A stretch of 64,000 nucleotides of DNA from Parvularculaceae bacterium. GTDB lineage: Bacteria; Pseudomonadota; Alphaproteobacteria; Caulobacterales; Parvularculaceae. Positions 54,268 to 64,000 of the stretch are shown one piece after another. The DNA lies in NCBI GenBank assembly GCA_028284065.1, contig JANQSJ010000011.1, positions 662,226-726,225 of the forward strand. Direction: 5' to 3'. The position numbers and the translations under genes were made by a program. A model generated the notes under the pieces. It ran no database searches. It was given only the letters and a program-made list of their open reading frames with translations, and had not been told where the DNA came from. The first letter of the stretch is position 1; each line of letters starts with the position of its first letter.

Positions 54268-55170
54268 TCAAAGCCGCGCCAGCAGGATATGTCCATAGAG
54301 AACGAGGGCGATCGCCGCGGTCGCGAAGATCATGCCGTCCAGCCGGTCGAGCGCGCCGCCATGGCCGGGGATGAAGCCTGAGATGTCCTTGACGCCAAAT
54401 CGGCGTTTGAAGGCGGATTCCACAATGTCGCCGACGATGGAGATGAGCCCCAGCGCGCCGCCCACCGCAAGATAGGCGGCCTCGTCGCCGGCCCCATAGG
54501 CGAGCCGGCCGCCGATGACGCCGGCGGCGCCGCCGGCGATGACGCCGCCCACCGCGCCGGCCCAGGTCTTGGCGGGCGACAGGACGGGCGAGAGCCTAGG
54601 ACCGCCGATAAGCCGGCCCATGAAATAGGCGCCCGTATCCGCCGACCAGACAACGGCGAAGAGGAGGATCGTCAGCCCCCGCCCGCTTTCGACGCCCTCG
54701 CGGAGCCACAGGAGCGCAACGCATGGCGCGCAGATATAGACGCCCGCGAGCGCCAGCCAGTTTCGCGTTTCGCGACTTTCGCGCGCAATCAACGCGGCGG
54801 CGAGACCGCCGAGCGTCGCCAGGCCATAGGCGGCCGGATAGGCCCCAAGCCCGGCGGCGACGGCCGCGCCGGCGGCGCCGCCGGCCAGCGCCACGAACGC
54901 GGCGCCGGACGTCTTGCCGGCCACCATGCGCGTCCACTCAAAGCACATCGCCACCATGAGGAATGCGACAAGCGCCGCGAAGGCCGGCCCGCCGAACCAG
55001 CACGCGATGAGCGCCGCCGGCCCGAGCGCCAGGCTCGACAGGACTCTGAGTATCAGGGAATCGCGGGTCGGCGGCGCGTCGCGCGCGCCAGCCGCACTCT
55101 CGCCGGCCGCATTCTCGCTTGCTCCCGCGCCGCCTGAAGCGGACGCGTCAGACCGCGCCGACGCCGCCAT
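54268..55170 (-). CDS. cdsA: Phosphatidate cytidylyltransferase
   Basis: A 300-aa polytopic membrane enzyme making CDP-diacylglycerol from phosphatidate and CTP. About eight helices follow an Ala/Ser-rich N-terminal tail of ~35 residues. The family signature is in the last third: [34 protein letters not shown] and [33 protein letters not shown]. Its start lies 23 bases inside uppS. Confidence 0.96.
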   Translation of the reverse strand: MAASARSDASASGGAGASENAAGESAAGARDAPPTRDSLILRVLSSLALGPAALIACWFGGPAFAALVAFLMVAMCFEWTRMVAGKTSGAAFVALAGGAAGAAVAAGLGAYPAAYGLATLGGLAAALIARESRETRNWLALAGVYICAPCVALLWLREGVESGRGLTILLFAVVWSADTGAYFMGRLIGGPRLSPVLSPAKTWAGAVGGVIAGGAAGVIGGRLAYGAGDEAAYLAVGGALGLISIVGDIVESAFKRRFGVKDISGFIPGHGGALDRLDGMIFATAAIALVLYGHILLARL

Positions 55171-55936
55171 ATCGGCGATCGCGCCGGGCGAACTCCACGA
55201 GCGCCGTCTCCAAGTCGCGCGCGCCGAAGTCGGGCCACAAAACGTCTAGGAAGACATACTCCGCATACGCCGCCTGCCAGACGAGGAAATTGCTCGTCCG
55301 CAGTTCGCCGCTGGTGCGGATGACAAGGTCAGGATCAGGCGCGTCGCCGGTGTCGAGATAGGCGGCGAATTCCGCTTCGCCGACGCGCGCCGGATCGACG
55401 CGGCCGGCCGCGGCGTCCGCGGCCAGTTTTTTCGCCGCGCGCAGGATCTCGTCGCGCCCGCCGTAATTGAACGCAATCTGCAACAGGAAGCGATCGTTGC
55501 CTTGCGTCTCTTTCTCCGCGCGGGAGACGAGAGCGCGTAAGTCAAGATCAAGATTTGGGCGGTCGCCGATAATGCGGACCCTGACGCCGCTTTCCTTCAG
55601 CTCCGGCAGGTCTTCGCCGATAAACTCCCGCAGGAGGCCCATCAGGTCGCGCACCTCCGCGGCCGGCCGACGCCAATTCTCCGTGGAGAAACTGTAAAGC
55701 GTCAGCGCGCCAATCCCGAGATCGCGGGCGGCGCGCACCGCGCGGCGCGCCGCGTCAACCCCTGCGCGATGGCCCGCCGTGCGGGTTAGGCCGCGCGCCG
55801 CGGCCCAACGGCCATTGCCGTCCATGATGATCGCCGCATGGCGAACGCGCGTCGGCCCGCCGCCGACGTCCGTCGGCTCGCTCCCGCCTAAGCCGGCGGG
55901 TTCCGGAAACACGCGGTGTGCGATCGGCGCCGTCAC
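55148..55936 (-). CDS. uppS: Undecaprenyl pyrophosphate synthase
   Basis: A 262-aa cis-prenyltransferase that makes the C55 carrier for cell-wall and LPS precursors. The pyrophosphate/Mg site [42 protein letters not shown] and the C-terminal [30 protein letters not shown] motifs are intact. The start is a GTG at 55936 with ~30 residues before the conserved region, so a later start is possible, but none of the candidates is better. Confidence 0.96.
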   Translation of the reverse strand: MTAPIAHRVFPEPAGLGGSEPTDVGGGPTRVRHAAIIMDGNGRWAAARGLTRTAGHRAGVDAARRAVRAARDLGIGALTLYSFSTENWRRPAAEVRDLMGLLREFIGEDLPELKESGVRVRIIGDRPNLDLDLRALVSRAEKETQGNDRFLLQIAFNYGGRDEILRAAKKLAADAAAGRVDPARVGEAEFAAYLDTGDAPDPDLVIRTSGELRTSNFLVWQAAYAEYVFLDVLWPDFGARDLETALVEFARRDRRYGGVGAV

Positions 55937-56028
55937 GTCGGCTGTTACTCCTCATTCGCGGCGCGTCTTTCAGGCGGACCCGCCCAGACGTTCTTCCCCG
56001 CCACGATACTCTTACCGGGTTAATAACC

Positions 56029-56583
56029 CTAAACCTGCATGATCTCCGCTTCTTTTTTTGAAAGCGTCTCGTCGACCAGCTTCACCATCCCGTCCGTAAG
56101 CTTCTGGACGTCTTCCGATAACTTCTTCTTCTCGTCATCGCTGAAGCCTTCGGCTTTCTTGATCGCCTGCATGCCCTCCTGACGGACGTTGCGGATGGCG
56201 ACCTTCGCCTGTTCGGCGTATTTGCCCGCCACCTTGGCGAGATCGGCGCGCCGCTCCTCCGTCAGCGGCGGAACGGGCACGCGCACGTTCTGGCCGTCCA
56301 CCACCGGATTGATGCCAAGCCCGGAGTCCCGGATCGCCTTCTCCACAGCGCCGACCATTCCTTTGTCCCAGACCTGGATGGTGATCGAACGCGGCTCCGG
56401 CACCGAAACGGTTCCGACCTGGTTCATCGGCATCTGCGAGCCATAGGCGTCAACCATGATCGGCTCCACAAGGCTCGTCGTCGCGCGTCCGGTGCGCAGG
56501 CCGGAAAATTCTGTTTTCAGGGCCGCGATCGCGCCCTCCATGCGCTTCTTCAGGTCTCCCGGGTCGAGGGCGTCGCTGCTCAT
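56029..56583 (-). CDS. frr: Ribosome recycling factor
   Basis: A 184-aa RRF, the usual length. It splits post-termination ribosomes with EF-G. Characteristic are the three-helix bundle start [24 protein letters not shown], the domain [26 protein letters not shown] segment and [35 protein letters not shown]. It lies between pyrH and uppS as in most proteobacteria. Confidence 0.98.
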   Translation of the reverse strand: MSSDALDPGDLKKRMEGAIAALKTEFSGLRTGRATTSLVEPIMVDAYGSQMPMNQVGTVSVPEPRSITIQVWDKGMVGAVEKAIRDSGLGINPVVDGQNVRVPVPPLTEERRADLAKVAGKYAEQAKVAIRNVRQEGMQAIKKAEGFSDDEKKKLSEDVQKLTDGMVKLVDETLSKKEAEIMQV

Positions 56584-56794
56584 TGAAGGTCTCCTAGATC
56601 TGTTTTTAAACCGGCGGATGCGGCGAACTTACGTCCGAATCGCGGCCCGCCTGCGTCGCGCCGGCGCTGATTGAAGCGGCGCCGCATGCAGCCCGCGAAC
56701 ACGTACTTACCCGGTAATAGGCGGTTGCTGGGCGAGCGCAATCCGTTCGCGCGGCAAAGCGGACGGCTGACGGCCCCTTCAGGGGGGCGCGGCC

Positions 56795-57538
56795 CTATTC
56801 GCCGACGATTGTCGTGTGGGGCCCGGTTCCGGTCAGCGCGCCGACGACGCCGCCCCGCTCCTTGATCGAGAATACGATGATCGGAATGGCGTTCTCGCGC
56901 GTCAGGGCGATGGCCGCCTGATCCATTACCTTGAGGTCCCGCACCATGACGTCGCGGTGGGTCAGCGTCTCGAACCGCTTTGCGTTCGGGTTCCGCTTGG
57001 GGTCGTCGTCATAAACGCCATCGACCTGCGTGCCCTTAAACAGCGCGTCGCAGTCCATTTCAGCCGCCCGCAGCGCCGCCGCTGTGTCAGTGGTGAAGTA
57101 CGGATTGCCGGTGCCGGCGGCGAAAATCACGATCCGCCCCTTCTCCATATGCCGGACCGCGCGGCGCCGAATATAGGGCTCGCAAATCGCCGTCATCTCT
57201 ATGGCCGACATGATGCGCGTGAACATGCCGATGCCCTCAAGCGCATTCTGAAGCGCCAGCGCGTTCATCACGGTGGCGAGCATGCCCATATAGTCAGCGC
57301 TCGCCCGCTCCATGCCGCTGGCCGCCTGGCTGACGCCTCGGAAGATATTGCCGCCGCCGACGACGATGCAGATTTCCGCGCCGAGGCCTTTCGCCTCCGC
57401 GATCTCGTCGGCGATGCGCGCGACGACGCTCTGCTCAATGCCGTAGGAACCCTCGCCCATGAGCGCTTCCCCGGACACCTTCAGTAGCACGCGCTTGTAA
57501 GCGAGCGTCGAGGCGTTCTGCGGAACTGGATCGCCCAT
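56795..57538 (-). CDS. pyrH: UMP kinase
   Basis: A 247-aa amino-acid-kinase-fold UMP kinase of pyrimidine synthesis. [21 protein letters not shown] at the N-terminus, [13 protein letters not shown], the [20 protein letters not shown] segment and [22 protein letters not shown] match the bacterial family. It is 211 bases upstream of frr on the same strand; that gap holds nothing I can name. Confidence 0.98.
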   Translation of the reverse strand: MGDPVPQNASTLAYKRVLLKVSGEALMGEGSYGIEQSVVARIADEIAEAKGLGAEICIVVGGGNIFRGVSQAASGMERASADYMGMLATVMNALALQNALEGIGMFTRIMSAIEMTAICEPYIRRRAVRHMEKGRIVIFAAGTGNPYFTTDTAAALRAAEMDCDALFKGTQVDGVYDDDPKRNPNAKRFETLTHRDVMVRDLKVMDQAAIALTRENAIPIIVFSIKERGGVVGALTGTGPHTTIVGE

Positions 57539-57689
57539 ATTGTTCTCGCCCTCCGCCGCTCAACGCCGGAGATTGGCATAGCGCGGTTCGCCGGCGATCG
57601 CACGCGGCTTTTTTGCGGCCGCCGCTTGCGCGCAGGCCGTGCGACGCGCCTTCGACGCGCCGCCGGCCTCAACGCGCCGATAAGACGCG

Positions 57690-58589
57690 TCAGTCTTCGT
57701 CGTCGCTTTTCTCTACGCCCTCGCCGAGCTCCAGCCGCGCATAGCCGGCGAACGCGACCGGCGCGCCGACCTCTTTTTCGGCATTGGCGATGACCTTCCC
57801 GACCTTGGTCTCATTGTCGATGACGAAAATCTGCTCCAGGAGAACGGATTCCTCATAGAACTTGCGCAGCCGCCCCTCGACCATCTTTTCGATGATCTCC
57901 TCCGGCTTGCCGGACGCGCGGGCCTGGTCGGCCAGCACCGACTTTTCACGTTCGAGTTCGGCCGGGTCGAGGTCTTCGACCGTCGCGGCGAGGGGCCGGG
58001 TTGCGGCGACGTGCATCGCGATCTTGCGGCCGAGGTCGGCGAGCTTCGCCTTGTCGCCTGAGGACTTGAGGCCGACGAGAACGCCGATCTTGCCGGCGCC
58101 CTCGACAGTCGGGCTGTGCACGTAGGCCGCGACGGCGCCTTCGTCGACGGACACGGCCGCAGCGCGGCGCAGGGTCATGTTCTCGCCGATCTGGCCGACC
58201 ATCTCCGCGATATGCTCCTCGATTGGCTTGTCCGCGCCCGGATAGGCCGCCGCGCGCACCGCTTCGACCGATCCGTCGGTCTGGAGCGCCGCGGCGGCGA
58301 TGTCGCGGACCATGCCCTGGAAGACGTCATTGCGGGCGACAAAGTCGGTTTCGGAGTTCACCTCAACCAGCACCGCCTTCGCGCCGTCGTCAGCCGCCGC
58401 GACGGCGACGAGGCCTTCAGACGCGGCGCGGCCCGACTTCTTGGCGGCCTTCGCAAGGCCCTTCTTGCGCAGCCAGTCGACCGCCGCCTCTAGGTCGCCG
58501 CCGGTCTCGGCGAGCGCCGTCTTGCAATCCATCATGCCCGCGCCGGTCATTTCGCGCAGTTGTTTCACCGTTTGCGCCGTGATGGCCAT
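57690..58589 (-). CDS. tsf: Elongation factor Ts
   Basis: A 299-aa EF-Ts, the nucleotide exchange factor of EF-Tu. Typical is [26 protein letters not shown] with the TDFVARND core contact to EF-Tu. The ATG at 58589 follows GAAGGA by seven bases; a frame extending 14 codons further is not family-like. It follows rpsB after a 277-base gap. Confidence 0.98.
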   Translation of the reverse strand: MAITAQTVKQLREMTGAGMMDCKTALAETGGDLEAAVDWLRKKGLAKAAKKSGRAASEGLVAVAAADDGAKAVLVEVNSETDFVARNDVFQGMVRDIAAAALQTDGSVEAVRAAAYPGADKPIEEHIAEMVGQIGENMTLRRAAAVSVDEGAVAAYVHSPTVEGAGKIGVLVGLKSSGDKAKLADLGRKIAMHVAATRPLAATVEDLDPAELEREKSVLADQARASGKPEEIIEKMVEGRLRKFYEESVLLEQIFVIDNETKVGKVIANAEKEVGAPVAFAGYARLELGEGVEKSDDED

Positions 58590-58866
58590 GTTCGATCCTT
58601 CTTCTAGGTTCGATGGCGCGCAAGACCCCAAGGCATCCCCGAGGCGCGGCGCGCAAATCGACTTTCAACCATTCAATAAGACGGGCCGAATTGTCCCGAC
58701 CCAGATATTCTCAGCCCACATAGAGTTCAGACCGCCCAGATTCCAGCCCGGAGCCATTGAGGGGCGGCGAAACTCCAGGCCGCGGCGTCGCGGCCCCATT
58801 GCAAGCCCCGTGTCTTCCCGCGCGATTTCGCGCAAGTCCGATGATGCTTGGTCGCCGAGCGCCTCG

Positions 58867-59715
58867 TCAGGCGGTCGCCGGCGCGGGCGTCGCGTCGGGC
58901 GCAGCCTCGCCAGCCGCCGCTTCAGGCTCCGCCGCTTCGGCGGGCGCAGGCGCAGCGGGGGCTTCCGCGAGCGCCGGCTCAACCGGCGCCTCTTCAAGCG
59001 CGCCCACGTCGACGCCGAGAGACGCTTCGCTCGCCGAAATCCCGTCAATCACCGCATCGGCGACAAGGTTGCAGTAAAGCGCGATGGCGCGCGACGCGTC
59101 GTCATTGCCCGGAATAACGATATCGACGCCGTCGGGATCGCAATTCGTGTCGACGACTGCGACGACGGGAATGCCAAGCTTCTTCGCTTCCTTGATGGCG
59201 ATCGCCTCTTTTTTCACGTCGATGACAAAAAGAAGGTCCGGCAGGCCGCCAAGATCGCGAATGCCGCCGAGCGATGCGTCGAGCTTTTCCTTCTCGCGCG
59301 ACAGCATCAATTGTTCTTTCTTGGTAAGGCCTTTGCCGCCGCTATCGAGCGTTTCCTCCAGCTCCTTCAGGCGCCGGATCGAATTCGAGATAGTTTCCCA
59401 ATTGGTCAGCGTGCCGCCGAGCCAGCGCACATTCATGTAGTACTGGGCGCAGCGCGACGCGGCCTCTGAGACCGGCGCCTGCGCCTGACGCTTGGTGCCG
59501 ACGAAGAGAACGCGGCCGCCGCGCGCGACCACATCCCGGACCCGGACGAGCGCCTGGTGCAGGAGCGGCACGGTCTGCGACAGATCGACGATATGAACGC
59601 CATTGCGGTCGCCGAAGATGTAGGGCTTCATCTTCGGATTCCAGCGATGGGTTTGATGGCCAAAGTGGACGCCAGCCTCCAGAAGCTGGCGCATAGAAAA
59701 TTCAGGCAACGCCAT
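58867..59715 (-). CDS. rpsB: 30S ribosomal protein S2
   Basis: A 282-aa S2. [56 protein letters not shown] and [29 protein letters not shown] are standard. The C-terminus has an Ala/Pro/Glu-rich tail of ~45 residues, seen in several alphaproteobacterial S2 proteins. It starts the translation/envelope cluster; the 203 bases upstream should hold its promoter and any S2 autoregulatory leader, neither of which I can delimit. Confidence 0.98.
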   Translation of the reverse strand: MALPEFSMRQLLEAGVHFGHQTHRWNPKMKPYIFGDRNGVHIVDLSQTVPLLHQALVRVRDVVARGGRVLFVGTKRQAQAPVSEAASRCAQYYMNVRWLGGTLTNWETISNSIRRLKELEETLDSGGKGLTKKEQLMLSREKEKLDASLGGIRDLGGLPDLLFVIDVKKEAIAIKEAKKLGIPVVAVVDTNCDPDGVDIVIPGNDDASRAIALYCNLVADAVIDGISASEASLGVDVGALEEAPVEPALAEAPAAPAPAEAAEPEAAAGEAAPDATPAPATA

Positions 59716-59918
59716 GTTGCGGGACTCCTTCGGTTTTTCCGCCGCGCCGCGTTCGCCCGCCCCTAAACGCCGCCAGGAGGCGACGGCTCGGAAACGGCAC
59801 CGAAGATCGTCGGCGCGTGAGTGATGGCCCGCGTCTACGCCCGCAAGGGCGGAATTTCAAGGCCGTCTGCGCCGGCCTGGCTCTGACGCCGGGCGCGCGG
59901 CCGCAAAATGACCAATCC

Positions 59919-62900
59919 TCAAATGATTTCAACGTCCAGGACGCCGTCTACGGCGCGCACGGCGCTGCGCGTCGACGGGGCGCACAGCACCTTGGTCTTA
60001 ATGCGCAGTTCGACGAACGCCGCCTCGCCCGCCGCCGCATTCGCGGCGGCGTCTGGCGCAGGATCCGGCGCGGCGAGCGGCGCAATCACATGCACATCGC
60101 CGCCATCCTTGCCGGCAGCCCCCTTGATGGCGTCAAGACGTCGGCGGAGCCCTTCTAGCGTCTCAGGCGAGGCGATCCGCACCCTCAATCTGCGCGCCTC
60201 GGCGGCGGCGGCGAGGTCGAGCGCCCTTAGTCCCTCGCAGGTAAGGCGCACTTCGCCGTCGCGCTCCTCCGCCGCGACGCGCATCAGCACGATCGAACCC
60301 GCCTCCAGCAGGTCGCGCGATCGCTCCAGCACGTCGGAAAACGCGGTCGCCTCAAAGTCCCCCGACGGGTCAGAGCATTCCACCCAGGCGAACGGCCGGC
60401 CGGACTTTGAGCGGCGCACGCGCACGCCCTTGATGACTGCGCCCACATCGACCTCGGCGCGGCCGTCGCGACCCGCCGCCATCGCGTCGGCGAGGCTCGC
60501 CGCGCCGAGCCGCTCAAGCTCGGCGGCGTATTCGTCTATGGGATGGCCGCTAAAAAAGAACCCGAGTGCGGCCCGCTCCTCGTTCAGGACATCGCCTGCG
60601 GGACGGGCGTCGGCCGCGGCGAGCGCCGGCCGCGCAAGGCCGCCGGCGGGCCCGCCCGCATCGAAGAGGCCGACCTGCGCGTCGCTACGCTCCTCTTCGA
60701 CCCGCGCGGAGTAACGAACCAGAAGGTCTGCGTTGGCGAGAACCGCCGCCCGGTCAAGCTTCAGGGAATCGAACGCCCCCGCCCGGGCGAGGCTCTCAAG
60801 CGAGCGTTTTCCAAGTCCTTTCAGCGGCGCGCGCTCGGCGAGGTCGAATACGTCCGAGAACGCCCCTTCCTTCCGGCGCGCGTCGACGATCGCGTCAATC
60901 GCCGCCTCGCCGACGCCCTTGACGGCGGCGAGCCCGTACCGGATCGCGCCATCCGCAACCGAAAAGTCAGCGAACGACGCATTGACGTCCGGCGCCGACA
61001 CCTCGACGCCGCAGCGCCGCGCCTCCTTGACGAAGGTCGCGAGCTTGTCGGTGTTCGTCCGGTCGAGCGACATCGAGGCGGCGAGGAACTCCGCCGGGAA
61101 ATTCGCCTTCAGATAGGCCGTCTGATACGCGATCCAGCCATAGGCGGCGGCGTGCGACTTGTTAAATCCGTATCCGGCGAATTTCTGGACAAGATCGAAA
61201 ATCGAGGACGCCTTGCCGGGCGCGACGCCGTTCGCCTGCGCGCCGTCGACGAATCTCTTGCGCTGCTTGTCCATCTCCTCTTTTTTCTTCTTGCCCATCG
61301 CCCGGCGCAAAAGGTCCGCCTCGCCAAGGCTGTACCCGGACAGCACCTGAGCGATCTGCATCACCTGCTCCTGATAGATGATGACGCCGTATGTCTCCTT
61401 CAGGATCGGCTCAAGCGACGGGTGCGGATAATCAACGGCCGCGCGCCCCCATTTGCGCTCGATATAGGTCGGGATGTTCTCCATCGGCCCCGGCCGATAA
61501 AGCGAGATGAGCGCGATGATATCTTCGAGGCAGTCAGGCTTCATGCCGCGCAGGGTGGCGCGCATGCCGGCGCTTTCCAGCTGGAAGACCCCGGTGGCCG
61601 CGCCCTCGCCGAGCATTTCATAAGTAGGCGCATCGTCGAGCGGTATCTTGCCGATGTCGAAGTCGGAACGACGTTCACGGATGAAGGCGGCGGCCTTCTC
61701 GATAACGGTGAGGGTCTTGAGGCCGAGAAAATCGAACTTTACGAGGCCTGCGGGCTCGACCCATTTCATATTGTACTGGGTCGCCGGCATGTCCGCGCGC
61801 GGATCAAGATAGAGCGGCGTCAATTCATCGAGCGGCCGGTCGCCGATGACGACGCCCGCCGCGTGCGTCGAGGCGTGCCGGTAGAGCCCTTCAAGCTTCA
61901 GCGCGTTCGTAATCAGCGCGTCGACGACCGCCTCGCGGCCGCGCTCCTCTTTCAGGCGCGGCTCGATCTCGAGCGCTTCGGCGAGGGTGACGGGGTTCGC
62001 CGGATTGTTCGGCACCAGCTTGCACAGTCGGTCGACCTGGCCGAAGGGCATCCCGATGACGCGCCCGACGTCGCGCAGAACGGCGCGCGCCTGCAGCTTG
62101 CCGAAAGTGATGATTTGGGCGACGCGATCACGGCCATACTTGTCGCGCACATAGCGTATGACCTCGTCACGGCGGTCCTGACAAAAGTCGATGTCAAAAT
62201 CCGGCATCGAGACGCGTTCAGGATTCAAGAAGCGCTCAAACAGAAGACCGAACCGCAAGGGATCGAGATCGGTGATCGTCAGCGACCAGGCGACAAGCGA
62301 GCCCGCGCCCGACCCGCGGCCCGGCCCGACCGGGACGCCCTCGGCCTTCGCCCATTTGATGAAGTCCGAGACAATCAGGAAATAGCCCGGAAAACCCATC
62401 CGCTCGATAATGTCGAGCTCCATGCGAAGGCGCGACCAGTAGTCCTCCGCGGGCGCGGCCGCCTCAACTTCGCCGAGCCGCGCCGTCAGGCCATCCTCCG
62501 CCTGTCGGCGCAGTTCAGCGGCCTCAGCGGCGTCCGCATCGTCGGCGGCGCCGGCGAAACGCGGCAGGATCGGCCCGCGGGTGCGCGGTCGGAAGGCGCA
62601 TCGCCGCGCGACTTCCAGGGTCGTCTCCAGCGCTTCCGGCAAGTCGGAAAACGCCGCAGCCATTTCGTCCGAAGACTTGAAGTAATGCGCCGGCGTCACC
62701 CGTCGGCGATCGTCCTGATGCACATAGGCGCCGTCGGCTATGCACAGGAGCGCGTCATGGGCGTCGAAGTCATCAGCCGTCGGAAAAAAAGGCTCGTTGG
62801 TCGCCACGATCGGCAGACCGCGCCGATACGCCTCATCGAGCAGGAAAGCCTCGCAGCGGCCGGTCGCCCGGCCCGAATGCCGCTGCAGCTCAACATAAAG

Positions 62901-63401
62901 CCTGTCAGGAAACGCCGCCGCGAGGCGCTCCAATATTGCCGCCGCCTCGGCCTCCCTGGCGTCCCGGGCCAGGCAATCAACAGGGCCGTCATAGCCGCCG
63001 GTCAGGCAGATGACCCCGTCGCTCGCCGCCTCGACCCAAGCGAGATCGGCGCATGGCCCGTCTTCGCGGCGCGAGGAAAGAAACGCCCGGCTCGACAGCC
63101 GCATAAGATTGGCGAACCCGACCTCGTTCTGGGCGAGCAAAACGAGATGCGGCGGGCGCGCGGCGCCCGGCGCCCCCTCCTCCGCGCCGCCCCAGGCAAT
63201 CGACTGCTGCGTTCCCGGGATTGGCTGCACGCCCGCAGCCGACAGCACCTCCGACGCCTCAAGCGCGCCGAACAGATTGTTCGTATCCGTCACCGCGACC
63301 GCGGGCGCGCCGTGCGCGCGGCACAGGTCGACGAGCCGGCTGACGGGGATCGCGCCCTCGGAAAGCGAATAGGCGGAATGGGTATGCAAATGCACGAACA
63401 C
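59919..63401 (-). CDS. dnaE: DNA polymerase III subunit alpha
   Basis: An 1160-aa replicative polymerase, the same length as E. coli DnaE. The N-terminal PHP domain begins FVHLHTHSAYSLSEGAIPVSRLV; the polymerase active site is VPVGPGRGSGAGSLVAW with MPDFDIDFCQDRRDEVI; the GYGFNKSHAAAYG and LLRRAMGKKKKEEMDKQR segments and an OB-fold (VDVGAVIKGVRVRRSKSGRPFAWVECSD) follow. The start is a GTG at 63401 with AAGGAGG eight bases upstream; the frame runs on to 63563 with Arg-rich residues I discard. It is DnaE1 rather than the SOS-type DnaE2 (no imuAB nearby). Confidence 0.97.
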   Translation of the reverse strand: MFVHLHTHSAYSLSEGAIPVSRLVDLCRAHGAPAVAVTDTNNLFGALEASEVLSAAGVQPIPGTQQSIAWGGAEEGAPGAARPPHLVLLAQNEVGFANLMRLSSRAFLSSRREDGPCADLAWVEAASDGVICLTGGYDGPVDCLARDAREAEAAAILERLAAAFPDRLYVELQRHSGRATGRCEAFLLDEAYRRGLPIVATNEPFFPTADDFDAHDALLCIADGAYVHQDDRRRVTPAHYFKSSDEMAAAFSDLPEALETTLEVARRCAFRPRTRGPILPRFAGAADDADAAEAAELRRQAEDGLTARLGEVEAAAPAEDYWSRLRMELDIIERMGFPGYFLIVSDFIKWAKAEGVPVGPGRGSGAGSLVAWSLTITDLDPLRFGLLFERFLNPERVSMPDFDIDFCQDRRDEVIRYVRDKYGRDRVAQIITFGKLQARAVLRDVGRVIGMPFGQVDRLCKLVPNNPANPVTLAEALEIEPRLKEERGREAVVDALITNALKLEGLYRHASTHAAGVVIGDRPLDELTPLYLDPRADMPATQYNMKWVEPAGLVKFDFLGLKTLTVIEKAAAFIRERRSDFDIGKIPLDDAPTYEMLGEGAATGVFQLESAGMRATLRGMKPDCLEDIIALISLYRPGPMENIPTYIERKWGRAAVDYPHPSLEPILKETYGVIIYQEQVMQIAQVLSGYSLGEADLLRRAMGKKKKEEMDKQRKRFVDGAQANGVAPGKASSIFDLVQKFAGYGFNKSHAAAYGWIAYQTAYLKANFPAEFLAASMSLDRTNTDKLATFVKEARRCGVEVSAPDVNASFADFSVADGAIRYGLAAVKGVGEAAIDAIVDARRKEGAFSDVFDLAERAPLKGLGKRSLESLARAGAFDSLKLDRAAVLANADLLVRYSARVEEERSDAQVGLFDAGGPAGGLARPALAAADARPAGDVLNEERAALGFFFSGHPIDEYAAELERLGAASLADAMAAGRDGRAEVDVGAVIKGVRVRRSKSGRPFAWVECSDPSGDFEATAFSDVLERSRDLLEAGSIVLMRVAAEERDGEVRLTCEGLRALDLAAAAEARRLRVRIASPETLEGLRRRLDAIKGAAGKDGGDVHVIAPLAAPDPAPDAAANAAAGEAAFVELRIKTKVLCAPSTRSAVRAVDGVLDVEII

Positions 63402-63642
63402 GGCGACGGCCTCCTTTTCCGCACTCCCTCGCGTCGCCGATCGCCAGCGAGCCCTTGCGCCTCGACGCTTGCGCCTGGCCGATCCAAGCGTCGTGCGCGC
63501 CAATTCAGCCGCCAGACGGCGGACTGGCCGGCCCGAGCGCGGCGCGGGGGCCGACACCCTCAACGCAATCCATCTCGCCTCTATCAGAGTCGAAGGCCGC
63601 CGCGCGACATCCTGCGGAAAACCAGCGCGCCCAGTCGGCCGT

Positions 63643-63735
63643 TCAGCCGAAGGCGAACCCGCAGACCTGCGCCACCGCCACGATCGCCACCAACATGGTG
63701 AGCCCCGCCATATCGCGCGCCATTTCAGTATCCAT
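63643..63735 (-). CDS. 30-aa SOS-regulated small membrane protein (SidA-like in design)
   Basis: A tiny gene: ATG at 63735 (or 63738), GGAGG five bases before it, stop at 63643. The product has a charged, Met-rich N-terminus (MDTEMARDM) and one hydrophobic helix (residues ~12-30, LTMLVAIVAVAQVCGFAFG) reaching the C-terminus. A promoter with a perfect LexA box across its -10 lies directly upstream. Caulobacter SidA, a 29-aa inner-membrane SOS division inhibitor, has the same design, but homology cannot be claimed by eye. It precedes dnaE by 241 bases on the same strand. Confidence 0.65.
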   Translation of the reverse strand: MDTEMARDMAGLTMLVAIVAVAQVCGFAFG

Positions 63736-63751
63736 CATCGCCTCCATATTT

Positions 63752-63766
63752 GTTCATTCTTTGTTC
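63752..63766. promoter_or_regulatory. LexA (SOS) box GTTC-N7-GTTC
   Basis: GTTCATTCTTTGTTC is an exact match to the alphaproteobacterial LexA operator GTTC-N7-GTTC. It overlaps the -10 and start site of the small membrane protein gene. A third GTTC lies at 63781-63784 within the promoter spacer. Confidence 0.8.
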
Positions 63767-63793
63767 TATATTCCTCTTTTGTTCTCATGTCGA
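63765..63793 (-). promoter_or_regulatory. Sigma70-type promoter of the small membrane protein gene
   Basis: On the minus strand, -35 TCGACA (63788-63793, five of six to consensus), a 17-base spacer and -10 TATAGA (63765-63770). Predicted transcription starts near 63758, about 20 bases before the ATG, in an AT-rich island. Confidence 0.6.
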
Positions 63794-63876
63794 GTCCATG
63801 GCGATATTGCACTTGCCGTACCCAGGATGATACGTTACGGAGTAGTAAGCATAATGTATTGCAATCTGAGGGTGGT

Positions 63877-64000
63877 GTGCCGGGCGGCACCAAATATGAC
63901 TATCCTCCGCTTCTCGCTCCAGGTCGGCACAGAATGTCGCTGACCGAGATGCAACGTCTTTGTCTATCAAATGGCCTCGATGTCGAAGCGCGCCGAAGGC
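63877..64000 (+). CDS. Start of an unidentified gene running off the right edge (partial)
   Basis: A frame is open from 63787 to the window end. The GTG at 63877 has GAGGG four bases upstream and gives VPGGTKYDYPPLLAPGRHR followed by MSLTEMQRLCL. The 'PPGxHxMTLxE' phrasing resembles N-termini of small nucleotidyltransferase-like/antitoxin-associated proteins, but with 41 residues this is only a hint. It would diverge from the small SOS gene and share its control region. Confidence 0.4.
   Translation, partial: MPGGTKYDYPPLLAPGRHRMSLTEMQRLCLSNGLDVEARRR

Noticed and set aside
60543..63701. 1052-codon open frame on the plus strand
   Set aside because: It is antisense to dnaE, which has intact catalytic motifs. 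The product is extremely Arg-rich, as expected from the complement of GC-rich codons.
63785..63970. 61-codon minus-strand frame at the right edge
   Set aside because: It would end inside the promoter of the small SOS gene, and it has no ribosome site or recognisable features.
1..64000. CRISPR arrays, prophage, insertion sequences or rRNA
   Set aside because: I saw no regularly spaced repeats, transposase or phage genes, and no rRNA-like sequence. The tandem repeats found have only two to three units.

Overview
The window looks like a chromosomal segment of a GC-rich Alphaproteobacterium. Evidence for this is the complete System I cytochrome c maturation set including CcmI and CcmD, the lipid A gene lpxI inside a bamA-lpx-fabZ cluster, and a GTTC-N7-GTTC LexA box, which is the alphaproteobacterial SOS operator. 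I cannot place it below class; a Caulobacterales/Parvularculales-type organism is only a guess. The first ~23 kb reads as accessory and is visibly less GC-rich than the housekeeping right half.

1-15.3 kb is a catabolic and transport region. A hydantoinase/5-oxoprolinase pair (hyuA, hyuB) faces a convergent pxpA-type gene and an SDR dehydrogenase. A LacI-family regulator with a near-palindromic operator drives an operon of a POT peptide transporter, two beta-keto acid cleavage enzymes (BKACE), a Gfo/Idh oxidoreductase and an APC permease. A secreted CocE/S15-type hydrolase follows on the other strand. Together they suggest uptake, ring opening, oxidation and thiolytic shortening of an amide or peptide-like nutrient; the substrate is unknown.

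15.4-22.9 kb holds a probable peptide-export island. It contains a 63-aa precursor with a GA-type double-glycine leader and its own terminator, a C39-peptidase ABC transporter, a divergent HlyD-type adaptor and a large hybrid histidine kinase with a TPR-like sensor region.

23-35.5 kb has a carboxylate-amine ligase, rplKA (separated from nusG and, downstream, from rplJL), an acetyltransferase, a membrane-anchored serine hydrolase, nusG-secE, tRNA-Trp in opposite orientation to secE, a cytochrome P450, a nitronate monooxygenase-like enzyme, a serine hydrolase lipoprotein and a DUF2807-like secreted protein.

35.6-43.2 kb encodes all nine Ccm proteins on two divergent arms: ccmF-ccmG-ccmH-ccmI to the left and ccmD-ccmA-ccmB-ccmC-ccmE to the right. 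An unrelated antisense orphan gene lies between ccmC and ccmE. ccmD (55 aa) is easily missed.

43.2-63.4 kb is the classical rpsB-tsf-pyrH-frr-uppS-cdsA-dxr-rseP-bamA-ompH-lpxD-fabZ-lpxA-lpxI-lpxB envelope/translation cluster, all on the minus strand, with dnaE upstream of rpsB. At the right edge is a 30-codon membrane peptide gene under a well-formed promoter whose -10 overlaps a perfect LexA box. It resembles in design the SOS-induced division inhibitor SidA of Caulobacter and, with the leader-peptide island, is the most novel-looking item here.
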